From contig NZ_CP054141.1 of assembly GCF_013284035.1 (NCBI RefSeq), positions 3,596,001 through 3,660,000 of the forward strand: a stretch of DNA of 64,000 nt, in the 5' to 3' direction. This stretch comes from Flavobacterium sp. M31R6. GTDB lineage: Bacteria; Bacteroidota; Bacteroidia; Flavobacteriales; Flavobacteriaceae. Shown here piece by piece: positions 36,262 to 44,425 of this stretch; within the stretch, counting starts at the first letter, position 1, and the number at the start of each line of letters is the position of its first letter. The notes under the pieces are model-generated. The model worked only from the letters and a program-made list of their open reading frames with translations. It had not been told where the DNA came from and did no database searches. A program made the position numbers and the translations under genes.

Positions 36262-36636
36262 TTCAATCTGTATTTTGTAAGATTTTTTAAAGCTATGAAA
36301 AAAATAATTAATCACTTTACGGTTTTCCTCATCAAAACCTAATTACTTTTTATTTACATTTGTTACTGATTAAAATTTCTAATCTTTAATCTTATCACAA
36401 TAAGGCTATATGCCGTAGATGAAAATCTTTAGTCCTGCTTCGGTGGGACTTTTCATTTTAAGTACTTCAGCAAAAAAATCAAAAAACAAGTCAATAAACT
36501 AGAAACATTTCAAATTACAGCAATAAAGAAAGATTTTTCGCTAAAACAAAACTATAAACAAATGATTTATTTTGAATTTTGACACACCTTTACTATCTTT
36601 CGCACTCAAAAAATAAAAACCTTATACATTTACAAA
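36262..36636. other. Divergent region between cas9 and the DUF349 gene
   Basis: Holds the cas9 leader (36262-36360), the tracrRNA candidate (36370-36455) and the AT-rich upstream region of the DUF349 gene. TACATTTTG (36354-36362, plus) and its counterpart TAGGTTTTG on the minus strand are one base longer than the -7 consensus and are the only promoter-like elements seen for tracrRNA and cas9. Confidence 0.45.
36370..36455 (+). ncRNA. Candidate tracrRNA
   Basis: The anti-repeat at 36376-36391 (TTTCTAATCTTTAATC) is identical over 16 nt to the plus-strand repeat, so it pairs perfectly with the crRNA repeat; after a 4-nt bulge, CACAAT at 36396-36401 pairs with GTTGTG (one G-U). Three hairpins follow: GGC/GCC (36404-36414), AGAT-GAAA-ATCT with a GNRA loop (36417-36428), and an 8-bp stem with a TTCG loop (36431-36450) followed by TTTTCATTTT, a terminator. 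This matches the order duplex, nexus, terminator known for type II tracrRNAs. It is divergent from cas9. The 5' end is estimated. Confidence 0.85.
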
Positions 36637-38649
36637 ATGTTAGAAGAAAAGAACGATAACCTATCTCTAAAAGAAACTGAGATAGATGGAAAAACAGCCA
36701 ATGAATTGCAAGAAACAATTCAATCAGAAGCGTCTGTAGTAACAGAAAGTGAAATCAGTGATGCTGCAGCAGAAGAAAATACGGTAAACCCCGTTTCTGA
36801 AACAGTAATTCCGAATGAAAACGAAACAGACGAAAAGCAAAACGTGATAGACGCCATAGCTGAAACAAATGCTGAAGAAAGTGAAGATGAAACGCTAAAA
36901 GAACGTCATGATATTCCAATGCTTGATTATGATGCATTACCGATGGAAACACTTGTAAGTGAATTGAAAAATTTGGTTACAAATGAAAAAGTAATGTCAA
37001 TTAAAGAGCATGTTGAAGAAATTCGAAAAGCATTTTTAGCCAAATACAATCACCTCATAGAAGAAAAAAGGGAAGAATTCAATCAGGAAAATCAAGATCC
37101 TAACGAAGAATTCCAATACCATTCTCCACTAAAATTAAAGTTCGATCAATATTATACAATCTACAAAGACAATAAAAACTTACACTTTAAGAGTTTGCAA
37201 TCTAATTTGAAAACTAACTTAGAAATTAGATTGGCTATTGTAGAAGAACTAAAAGAATTAATCAATCCACAAGCAAACATCAAAGACACTTTAAATCATT
37301 TTAATGAATTAAGAGAAAGATGGAAAAATGCAGGTGCAATTCCAAAAGATAAATACAATCACGTTTGGAATAATTATCATTTTCACGTAGAAAATTTTTA
37401 TGATTATTTGCACTTAGACAGAGAAGCAAGGGATATTGATTTCAAATACAATCTAGAGCAAAAGCTAAAAATCATTGCACGTGTTCAAGAATTACTTAAA
37501 GAAGCTGACATCAATAAAGCTTTTAGAGAACTTCAAGATTTACACAGAATTTGGAAAGAAGACATAGGTCCTGTTTCAAGAGAACATCGCGATGAAATTT
37601 GGAACCAATTTAGTGAACTAACAAAAAAAATGCATGATAAGCGTGAAGTATTGTTTGAAAACTTAAGAGGAACCGAGCTTGAAAACTTAGAAAAGAAAAA
37701 AGAAATTATTGCCAAAATTGAAGTTTTAGCTACCGAAAAAGTGAATGCACATTCGCAATGGCTAGCCCAAATCGAAAAAGTAGAAGCTTTACGTTCTGAG
37801 TTTTTCTCAGCAGGAAAAGTTCCAGCTGATGTTAACGAAGCTACATGGGCCGCTTTCAAAACAGCCGTTAGAAATTTCAATAGCTTTAAAAATTCTTTTT
37901 ACAAAGACATCAAAAAAGACCAAAACGACAACCTGAACAAAAAAATTGCTTTGGTAAAGAAAGCCAAAGAACTACAGGAAAGTCTTGATTTTGCCAGCAC
38001 TACTCCTATCATGAAACAAATTCAGGAGGAGTGGAAAAAAATTGGTCACGTTCCAAGAAAATACTCTGATAAAATCTGGAACGAATTTAGAGAAGCTTGC
38101 AATCACTATTTTGACAAATTAAAAGAACACAAAAGTGTTGAAAACGTTGACGAAGTAGAGGCTTTTGACAAGAAGAAAGCCTACTTAGAAACGTTGAGAG
38201 AATTCCAATTAACAGGAGATCACAAAACAGATTTAGATGCTATCAAATTGCATATTGAAACTTGGAAAAACTTCGGTAAAGTTCCTTTCCCAAGAAGACA
38301 TATCGAAGGTAAATTCAATAAAATTCTTGATGCTTTATTTGAAAAATTAAGCTTAAGCAAAAAAGATACCGAAATGATGCGTTTTTCTAACAGAATGGAT
38401 CATTTATCTGAAAGCAATGACACTAGAAAACTCGATAATGAGAAGATTTTCTTGATGCGTAAAATTGAAGAAGTACAAAATGAAATTTTCCAACTAGAGA
38501 ATAACATTCAGTTTTTCACTAACACAAAAAACGCAAAAAAAGAAAATTCAATCGTATTGGAAGTTCGAAAAAACATTGCTATCCATAAAGAAAGCTTAGA
38601 TGTTTGGAAAGAAAAACTAAAACAATTGAGAAATTTAAACATCGAATAA
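36637..38649 (+). CDS. DUF349-domain protein
   Basis: A 670-residue, highly charged, mostly helical protein. An acidic N-terminal 95 residues (rich in Glu and Asn) precede at least four DUF349 repeats, recognisable by the recurrent W-K-x-x-G pattern (RWKNAGAIPKDKYNHVWN, EEWKKIGHVPRKYSDKIWN, TWKNFGKVPFPRRHIEGKF) and followed by a coiled-coil C-terminus. Function is not established for the bacterial family, though it is very common in Bacteroidota. It ends at a strong terminator. Confidence 0.88.
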   Translation: MLEEKNDNLSLKETEIDGKTANELQETIQSEASVVTESEISDAAAEENTVNPVSETVIPNENETDEKQNVIDAIAETNAEESEDETLKERHDIPMLDYDALPMETLVSELKNLVTNEKVMSIKEHVEEIRKAFLAKYNHLIEEKREEFNQENQDPNEEFQYHSPLKLKFDQYYTIYKDNKNLHFKSLQSNLKTNLEIRLAIVEELKELINPQANIKDTLNHFNELRERWKNAGAIPKDKYNHVWNNYHFHVENFYDYLHLDREARDIDFKYNLEQKLKIIARVQELLKEADINKAFRELQDLHRIWKEDIGPVSREHRDEIWNQFSELTKKMHDKREVLFENLRGTELENLEKKKEIIAKIEVLATEKVNAHSQWLAQIEKVEALRSEFFSAGKVPADVNEATWAAFKTAVRNFNSFKNSFYKDIKKDQNDNLNKKIALVKKAKELQESLDFASTTPIMKQIQEEWKKIGHVPRKYSDKIWNEFREACNHYFDKLKEHKSVENVDEVEAFDKKKAYLETLREFQLTGDHKTDLDAIKLHIETWKNFGKVPFPRRHIEGKFNKILDALFEKLSLSKKDTEMMRFSNRMDHLSESNDTRKLDNEKIFLMRKIEEVQNEIFQLENNIQFFTNTKNAKKENSIVLEVRKNIAIHKESLDVWKEKLKQLRNLNIE

Positions 38650-38671
38650 GTTTAAATTCACAAATAGATAC

Positions 38672-38703
38672 AAAGCCTCAAACCTTAATAAGTTTGAGGC
38701 TTT
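38672..38703 (+). terminator. Intrinsic terminator after the DUF349 gene
   Basis: 12-bp stem AAAGCCTCAAAC and complement (38672-38683, 38692-38703), loop of 8, then T-run. Confidence 0.85.
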
Positions 38704-38722
38704 TTTTATAAAATATATAATT

Positions 38723-38930
38723 TTAACCCGTTGGGTGAAATTGTTTTAACAACATAGAAACATAGAAAATAGTAATAATTTAAAGCGTTTGATAGACGTT
38801 TTACTTTTCACATAGCAATCTATGAGAAAAAATGGCACTATTTTCTAGCTATTCTTTGGCACTAATTATAAATCTATGTCTCTATGTGGTTCATTTTTTT
38901 TATTCATTTTAATTTCACCCAACGGGTTAA
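38723..38930. repeat. MITE-like element with 20-bp terminal inverted repeats
   Basis: TTAACCCGTTGGGTGAAATT (38723-38742) is perfectly inverted at 38911-38930. Further in, AACATAGAAACATAG on the left matches the inverse of CTATGTCTCTATGTGG on the right, so arms reach about 45 bp with mismatches. There is no transposase frame. It fills most of the 343 bp between DUF349 and the next gene. Confidence 0.65.
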
Positions 38931-38980
38931 TTTTAACTTTCATTTACCATAATACACTCCTTAAACAAAAACCTATTCTC

Positions 38981-38988
38981 TATTTTTG
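38981..38988 (+). promoter_or_regulatory. -7 element TATTTTTG
   Basis: Exact TAnnTTTG match 4 bp before the ATG at 38993; implies a transcript with almost no leader, or a chance match in AT-rich DNA. Confidence 0.4.
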
Positions 38989-38992
38989 CAAT

Positions 38993-39340
38993 ATGAGAAA
39001 GTTTTGGAAATTTATCGTATTTACAGGGTTACTGATTCAGTTTAGTTTTGCCTATAGTGCAAATCACGATGCTACCATTTCTTTTAGAAAGGATAACAAC
39101 ACTTCATTCAGTAAAGAAAGTTTAAGCATTTCTCATTTCGTCCAACCCAGTATAGAAAGAAACAATCCTGACCTAAAACACAACAACCGTATTCCAGTCA
39201 ATATAGACGACTCCAATACGACACTTCCATTATTTTCAAGTTTTAAAGAAAGTAATCTTAAAATAGTTTTATCAGATCAAGACATCGATCGATGTAGAAA
39301 AATCTCGATTTTACTTTTCCCCTTCCATTATTTTTGGTGA
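38993..39340 (+). CDS. Small exported protein of unknown function
   Basis: A 115-residue product starting MRKFWKFIVFTG with a signal peptide to about residue 22 (FSFAYSA). The mature part is polar and Asn/Ser-rich, with no known motif, and ends in a hydrophobic ISILLFPFHYFW tail, which could be a second membrane-associated segment. A longer frame from 38876 runs back into the MITE-like element and is not chosen. Not recognised further. Confidence 0.5.
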   Translation: MRKFWKFIVFTGLLIQFSFAYSANHDATISFRKDNNTSFSKESLSISHFVQPSIERNNPDLKHNNRIPVNIDDSNTTLPLFSSFKESNLKIVLSDQDIDRCRKISILLFPFHYFW

Positions 39341-39451
39341 TTTAATATCATGATTCCGTATTATAAAAGTTAAAACAACTTTTAAATCCTTCTTGTTTTC
39401 ATCTGAATCAAGAAAATAAATCATTATATATAATTACAAAAAAAATAAAAA

Positions 39452-39922
39452 ATGGACACATCAGTAACCATAATAGGTCTTATAATCACAATTTTAATAG
39501 GTATTCCGTTAACTTTAGTCTTCCGCTCCAATATAAATAATAGAGCAAAAATAAAAGAGATAAAGAAACAATACAGCCAAAACAATCGTTATAATTTTGA
39601 ATTAACGGAAACACAGAACAAAAAAATTCTGTCCATAGACCAGAAGAATAAAGGCTTTCTATTTATTGATTTCAGTTATAAGAAAGAAACAGTTTATTTT
39701 GTGGATTTAACAAACATTATTCTGTGTACTCTACTGGAAACTACCAGAAGCAGATTAGGCACAATGGAAAAAGTCGAAATAGAACTGGTTCATAAGAACA
39801 CCATGAAGAAAGAAATGATTCCAATCTATAATATCGAAAATCATTTTTTAGATTTCAATTGTTTGTTTGAAGACCATAAACTGGCAAAAAAATGGGTCGG
39901 TTTAATTAATGAAAGTCTATAA
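39452..39922 (+). CDS. Membrane-anchored protein of unknown function
   Basis: A 156-residue protein with one N-terminal membrane helix (residues 5-24), then a cytoplasmic-looking domain of mixed charge (KGFLFIDFSYKKETVYFVD, VEIELVHKN) that resembles PH-like or small beta-domain proteins, without a firm family. It ends at a strong terminator and precedes hemN by 125 bp. Confidence 0.65.
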   Translation: MDTSVTIIGLIITILIGIPLTLVFRSNINNRAKIKEIKKQYSQNNRYNFELTETQNKKILSIDQKNKGFLFIDFSYKKETVYFVDLTNIILCTLLETTRSRLGTMEKVEIELVHKNTMKKEMIPIYNIENHFLDFNCLFEDHKLAKKWVGLINESL

Positions 39923-39930
39923 AAAACTCC

Positions 39931-39958
39931 ACAAAGAGGTTCGAATGAACCTCTTTGT
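39931..39958. terminator. Intrinsic terminator
   Basis: 12-bp perfect stem ACAAAGAGGTTC with loop GAAT (39931-39958), followed by TTTG. Confidence 0.75.
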
Positions 39959-39980
39959 TTGTATATGACTATAAACGAAT

Positions 39981-40024
39981 ATGATAAATATCATTTTAAT
40001 CCTAAAAAAGTCACCTTAATTTTG
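39981..40024 (+). promoter_or_regulatory. hemN promoter with FNR-type palindrome
   Basis: ATGATAAATATCAT (39981-39994) has the TGAT N4 ATCA form of FNR sites. An exact -7 element TAATTTTG lies at 40017-40024; the palindrome centre is 36.5 bp before its final G, the same as at the two cco promoters. With transcription starting about 5 bp later, the site would be near -41.5, the class II activator position. Confidence 0.7.
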
Positions 40025-40046
40025 ACATCATATAAAATGCATATTT

Positions 40047-41411
40047 ATGAAGACCTCACTTATTCAAAAATACAATGTTCCTGGGCCACGTTATACAAGT
40101 TATCCTACGGTTCCATATTGGGATGAGTCAGGATTTACTAATGAAACTTGGATACAAACCCTAAAAAAATCATTTCAGGAAAGTAATGACGAAGAAGGCA
40201 TTAGTTTATACATTCATCTGCCTTTTTGCGAAAGCTTATGCACTTTTTGCGGTTGCAACAAACGCATCACCAAAAACCACAATGTTGAAAATCCTTATAT
40301 TGATGCCGTTCTAAAAGAATGGACACTTTACCGTGATATCTTGGGCAAAAAACCAAAAATTAAAGAAATCCACTTGGGCGGAGGAACACCAACATTTTTC
40401 TCCATAGAAAGCCTTGAAAAATTAATAAACGGAATATTCTCGCTTGCCGAAAAAGCTGAAGGTTATGAATTCAGTTTTGAGGGACATCCCAATAATACTA
40501 CTCTTGCCCATTTGAAAAAGCTATATGATTTGGGTTTTAGAAGAGTGAGTTTTGGGGTACAGGATTATTCTGAAAAAGTACAAAAAGCCATTCATAGAAT
40601 ACAGCCTTTTCACAATGTTGCTAAGGTTACTTTTTGGGCAAAAGAAATTGGTTATACTTCAATAGGTCATGACATTATTTTTGGATTGCCTTTTCAAGAA
40701 GTTGAAGATATCGTGGATACTATCGAAAAGACAAACTCCTTACAACCAGATCGTTTGGCATTTTATAGTTATGCCCATGTGCCGTGGATAAAAGGCAATG
40801 GACAACGTGGATTTCATGATGAAGATATTCCTAAAGACGACGCCAAAAGAAAATTATACGAAGTTGGAAAAGAACTGCTTTTTGAAAATGAATACTATGA
40901 AATCGGAATGGATCATTTTGCCTTAAAATCGGACAGTTTATATCATTCGTTTGAAGACAAAAAATTACACAGAAACTTCATGGGCTATAGTTCCTCCAAA
41001 ACTCAATTGATGATTGGTTTAGGTGTTTCCTCCATAAGCGACAGCTGGTACAGCTTTGCCCAAAATGTCAAAACCATAGAAGAGTATTACAAAGTACTAG
41101 AATCAGACGAATTACCTATTTATAGAGGGCATTTATTATCTACTGAAGATCTAATTATCAGGAAACACATTTTAAATCTAATGTGCCAATTTGAAACCAG
41201 TTGGGAGGATTCAGCAAATTATGTTTCTGAAATCCCAGAAATTGTATTTCAGCTAAAAGAAATGGAAAACGATGGCTTATTGATTATAGGTGACAACAAG
41301 ATCATTATTACCGAAGAAGGAAAACCATATGTTCGCAACATTTGTATGGCCTTCGATTTAAGATTAAAAAGAAAAGCGCCAGAGACAGCATTATTTTCAA
41401 TGACCATTTAA
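40047..41411 (+). CDS. hemN: Oxygen-independent coproporphyrinogen III dehydrogenase
   Basis: A radical-SAM enzyme that converts coproporphyrinogen III to protoporphyrinogen IX without oxygen. The 454-residue length fits true HemN. The iron-sulfur motif CESLCTFCGCNK (CxxxCxxC) is near residue 63, preceded by the HemN-specific PGPRYTSYPTVPYWD at the N-terminus, with GGGTPTFF and FEGHPNNTT for SAM binding. An FNR-type palindrome in its promoter fits low-oxygen induction to supply heme for the cbb3 oxidase encoded nearby. Confidence 0.95.
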   Translation: MKTSLIQKYNVPGPRYTSYPTVPYWDESGFTNETWIQTLKKSFQESNDEEGISLYIHLPFCESLCTFCGCNKRITKNHNVENPYIDAVLKEWTLYRDILGKKPKIKEIHLGGGTPTFFSIESLEKLINGIFSLAEKAEGYEFSFEGHPNNTTLAHLKKLYDLGFRRVSFGVQDYSEKVQKAIHRIQPFHNVAKVTFWAKEIGYTSIGHDIIFGLPFQEVEDIVDTIEKTNSLQPDRLAFYSYAHVPWIKGNGQRGFHDEDIPKDDAKRKLYEVGKELLFENEYYEIGMDHFALKSDSLYHSFEDKKLHRNFMGYSSSKTQLMIGLGVSSISDSWYSFAQNVKTIEEYYKVLESDELPIYRGHLLSTEDLIIRKHILNLMCQFETSWEDSANYVSEIPEIVFQLKEMENDGLLIIGDNKIIITEEGKPYVRNICMAFDLRLKRKAPETALFSMTI

Positions 41412-41469
41412 AAGAAAACTAAGGATATCTTAAAAGAATATCATATTAATTTAATTCACCTGTTTTTTA

Positions 41470-41604
41470 AAGCTCTTTTGGGCGTGCCCCTCCGTAAAAA
41501 CTGCGGGTCGTGCTGTACGTTCCCGCTTTTTTTTGATTCCTCAAAAAAGGAATCAAAAAAAGAGCTCCACTGCCATCACTCACGCAAAAACAGGAACTTT
41601 TTAA
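41470..41604. repeat. Palindromic intergenic element
   Basis: Outer arms AGCTCTTTT (41470-41478) and AAAAGAGCT (41558-41566) enclose an inner 13-bp stem TTTTTTTGATTCC / GGAATCAAAAAAA (41528-41540, 41549-41561). Flanks read GGGCGTGCCCCTCCG and CACTCACGCAAAAACAGG. Its GC-rich blocks contrast with the surrounding DNA. I associate this sequence type with dispersed Bacteroidota repeats. Confidence 0.6.
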
Positions 41605-41630
41605 ACATTCAATATTATGAGATACCAAAA

Positions 41631-41658
41631 AAAAGCCAATTAATGACAATTGGCTTTT
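41631..41658 (-). terminator. Terminator of the cco operon overlapping the safE-like stop codon
   Basis: 11-bp stem AAAAGCCAATT and complement (41631-41641, 41648-41658) with the stop codon in the loop and a T-run on the minus strand. Confidence 0.75.
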
Positions 41659-42341
41659 TCTTGTACAAACAAACTCATATTCGAGGGAGAAACATAAGGA
41701 ATCCCAAGCCCAAGCCCTCTTAGAATAAATAATACACCTATTACAATCCCAACATAAGGAATTATTTTTTGAATTCTATTTCGAATGGGAACAGTGATAA
41801 ACGAATTAATATATACCACCAAACTCATCAAAGGCACGGTTCCTAAACCAAAAAGCAACATATATAAAACTCCAAAACCGGCGCTTTGCATTGCAATTGC
41901 ACCAAATAGAGCCACATAAACCATCCCACAGGGCAAAAACCCATTGAGCAAACCAATAATAAAAAGCGATTTGAAACTTTTGTTTTTGAAATGACTACCT
42001 AGACTTTGCTTAATCTTTGAAATCCAACCGTAAACCGGTTTCGAAAAATTATATTGGGCAAAAATCTTTTCGGGAATCAGGATCACCAAAATCATAGCCA
42101 CCCCAATAAAAATAGAAAGTTGCTGTTGAATTCCTGCCAAAAACAAACCTCTTCCCAACAATCCAAAAAGCAAACCTATACTCCCATAAGCCGTTAACCG
42201 TCCCAAATGATAAGTGATGACTTGAATTGCTTTTTTGGCTGGATTATTTCGCTCTACAGGCAACATCATAGCAATAGGACCGCACATTCCTATGCAGTGA
42301 AAACTACTGATTAAACCAAATAAAAAAGCGGTGTAAAACAT
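41640..42341 (-). CDS. TauE/SafE-type membrane protein of the cbb3 cluster
   Basis: A 233-residue membrane protein with about six helices, starting FLFGLISSFHCIGMCGPIAMML; the HCxGMCGP motif with two Cys is the mark of the CcoA/DsbD-like transport group often called sulfite exporter TauE/SafE. Its place as the last gene after ccoH suggests a role in cbb3 assembly, perhaps copper or reductant supply, rather than sulfite export; this is inference. A heptad-type repeat lies between it and ccoH. Confidence 0.82.
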   Translation of the reverse strand: MFYTAFLFGLISSFHCIGMCGPIAMMLPVERNNPAKKAIQVITYHLGRLTAYGSIGLLFGLLGRGLFLAGIQQQLSIFIGVAMILVILIPEKIFAQYNFSKPVYGWISKIKQSLGSHFKNKSFKSLFIIGLLNGFLPCGMVYVALFGAIAMQSAGFGVLYMLLFGLGTVPLMSLVVYINSFITVPIRNRIQKIIPYVGIVIGVLFILRGLGLGIPYVSPSNMSLFVQEKANCH

Positions 42342-42342
42342 T

Positions 42343-42372
42343 GTGATTTTAGATTGCAGATTTTAGAGTGAA
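42343..42372. repeat. Heptad-type intergenic repeat
   Basis: Units AGATTGC and AGATTTT between ccoH and the safE-like gene; same core as 6590-6603 and 24869-24905. Confidence 0.5.
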
Positions 42373-42408
42373 ATGATTTGAAACTAATTTTTCTTCTCTA
42401 TTTCTTTT

Positions 42409-42861
42409 CTATTTAATATAAATCTCTTGTTTGGTCAAATAAGACTTTCCTTTATATTTCCATTCCATATTGATATCCCATTCACCACCAATTAGCTTAT
42501 CCTTTGCAATAAATAATGAGGCTGAATCAGTAAACGAAAGTGGCAATTGAAAATCAAATTTCTTATTGGAAGGCCTATATAAAGCAACAGTTCCTTTGAT
42601 ATATTTTGGTGCAAAATCAGCCGGAAAAACAATCGTAATACCATTAGCACCGACAGTAATTACAGGCTTCGACTTTAAATCATGAGCATTTTGGATGCGT
42701 GCCATTTCATCTTGAAAATGAACATCATGTTTATAATACTCTTCAACCACCAAATCATTATCATACTTACTATCTGACTGCACTTTTACCACAAAATACA
42801 TAATGAAGCTTATAAACAAAGCGAAAGCAATCACAATATAAGTTCCCCAATTAATTTTCAT
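42409..42861 (-). CDS. ccoH: FixH/CcoH family protein
   Basis: A 150-residue protein with one N-terminal membrane helix (residues 7-25) and a periplasmic immunoglobulin-like domain (VTVGANGITIVFPADF, GTVALYRPSN). CcoH assists assembly and stability of the cbb3 oxidase. It follows ccoG by 58 bp on the same strand. Confidence 0.88.
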   Translation of the reverse strand: MKINWGTYIVIAFALFISFIMYFVVKVQSDSKYDNDLVVEEYYKHDVHFQDEMARIQNAHDLKSKPVITVGANGITIVFPADFAPKYIKGTVALYRPSNKKFDFQLPLSFTDSASLFIAKDKLIGGEWDINMEWKYKGKSYLTKQEIYIK

Positions 42862-42919
42862 TTTTATTCTTTTTAAAGATTTCTTCTAATTAAATTACTT
42901 TTTTTAAAATGTACTATAG

Positions 42920-44338
42920 CTAATCAAAACTGCGGGGGCTTAAAAAATTAGTATATGTTGTCTCAATTTTTTTATTTCCCTCATAGAGATCAATTTCCAA
43001 TTTAGTTCTATCACTTTCCAACAAAAACCTATTGATTTCGATAAACATAGTTCCGCTGGTCATTCCTCGTTTTGGAACTTGTAATTCCTGAACACCAACT
43101 ACTTTTAAAGTACCTTTAATTCCAACCAATTTAAAATTCATATCCTTAATATCATGATTCGTCTTATTGATAATCTTAAAAGTATATATGTTACTAATAT
43201 TATCCCCTTTATGTTGAAACAATTGACCTGGTAATCTCAAAATGGTGGCTTCGACTTCGGTTCTTAAAAACAGCAAACCTGTAAGTACACCAACTAAAAT
43301 AACCAATATTGCTGTGTAACCTTTCATTCTAGCGGTGAACTTAAATTTCGCTTTGGTTTCAATTTCATCTTCCGAAGCGTATCGAATAAGTCCTTTAGGC
43401 AACCCAACACCTTCCATTATTGTATCGCATTCATCAATACAAGCGGTACAATTTACACATTCGAGCTGAACTCCATTACGAATATCAATACCCGTTGGAC
43501 AAACATGTACACATTGTTTACAATCTATACAATCACCTTTTCCCGAAGCTGCCCTGTCTTCCTGTTTATTGAATTTGGCTCTACCAACTTCTTTCTCACC
43601 ACGAACAAAATCATAAGCAACATTTATTGATTTTTTGTCCAATAAAACTCCTTGCAATCTTCCGTAAGGACAAGCAATAATACAAACTTGCTCTCTAAAC
43701 CAAGCAAAAACAAAATAGAAAACACTGGTAAAAATCAACAGTGACACAAAACTGCTCGAATGGGCTAAAGGTCCGTCTTCAATTAAACGAAATAATTCAT
43801 CGCTACCGATAAGATAAGCTAAAAACACATTGGCAATTAGAAACGAAATCACTAGAAACGCAAACCATTTTAAAGCTTTCTTTCTAATTTTCTCTCCATT
43901 CCATTCTTGTTTCTCTAGGCGGATTTGTGCTCCCCTATCCCCTTCTATCCAATATTCTATACGACGAAAAACCATTTCCATAAAAATGGTTTGCGGACAA
44001 ATCCAGCCACAAAATATGCGCCCAAAAATAACCGTAAATAAAATAACAAATACAACTCCAATAACCATAAACAGAACAAAAATATAGAAGTCCTGTGGCC
44101 AAAAAGGAAAGCTAAAAATATTAAAACGACGTTCCAAAACATTGAACATCATAAATTGATTACCGTTTATTTTTATAAAAGGATTAGCAACGAGAATAAT
44201 CAATAAAAAATAGCTGACCCATTTTCTATATTCGTAAAACTTACCGGAAGGCTTTTTGGGATAAATATATTTTCTATGACCCTCCTTATCAATAGTCCCA
44301 ATGGTATCTCTGAAAGATTCGTCTAGATTACTTGACAT
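42920..44338 (-). CDS. ccoG: Cytochrome c oxidase accessory protein CcoG
   Basis: A 472-residue polyferredoxin-type membrane protein (FixG/RdxA). It has about five membrane helices, the motif CGWICPQTIFMEMVFRRIE, and two 4Fe-4S cluster motifs: CIDCKQCVHVCP and CVNCTACIDECD. A C-terminal Ig-like FixG domain follows. CcoG is reported to reduce copper for cbb3 assembly. A strong hairpin lies between ccoP and this gene, so its level may be lower than that of the structural genes. Confidence 0.93.
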   Translation of the reverse strand: MSSNLDESFRDTIGTIDKEGHRKYIYPKKPSGKFYEYRKWVSYFLLIILVANPFIKINGNQFMMFNVLERRFNIFSFPFWPQDFYIFVLFMVIGVVFVILFTVIFGRIFCGWICPQTIFMEMVFRRIEYWIEGDRGAQIRLEKQEWNGEKIRKKALKWFAFLVISFLIANVFLAYLIGSDELFRLIEDGPLAHSSSFVSLLIFTSVFYFVFAWFREQVCIIACPYGRLQGVLLDKKSINVAYDFVRGEKEVGRAKFNKQEDRAASGKGDCIDCKQCVHVCPTGIDIRNGVQLECVNCTACIDECDTIMEGVGLPKGLIRYASEDEIETKAKFKFTARMKGYTAILVILVGVLTGLLFLRTEVEATILRLPGQLFQHKGDNISNIYTFKIINKTNHDIKDMNFKLVGIKGTLKVVGVQELQVPKRGMTSGTMFIEINRFLLESDRTKLEIDLYEGNKKIETTYTNFLSPRSFD

Positions 44339-44363
44339 TTTTCTATTTTTAAAATACTAAAAA

Positions 44364-44401
44364 AGAGCTTTCTCAAAAGTATTGATTTTTGACAAAGCTC
44401 T
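44364..44401 (-). terminator. Hairpin between ccoP and ccoG
   Basis: Arms AGAGCTTTCTCAAAA (44364-44378) and TTTTGACAAAGCTCT (44387-44401) pair with one mismatch, and the minus strand continues TTTTT. It looks like an intra-operon terminator or attenuator. Confidence 0.7.
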
Positions 44402-44425
44402 TCATTCTAATATATCGTTAAATTA

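Noticed and set aside
36262..36315. 18-residue extension of Cas9
   Set aside because: Cas9 proteins start at or very near the RuvC-I strand; MAKILGLDLG fits.
38876..38992. Upstream extension of the small exported protein gene
   Set aside because: It reads through the terminal inverted repeat of the MITE-like element and places a signal peptide in the middle of the protein; the ATG at 38993 fits better.
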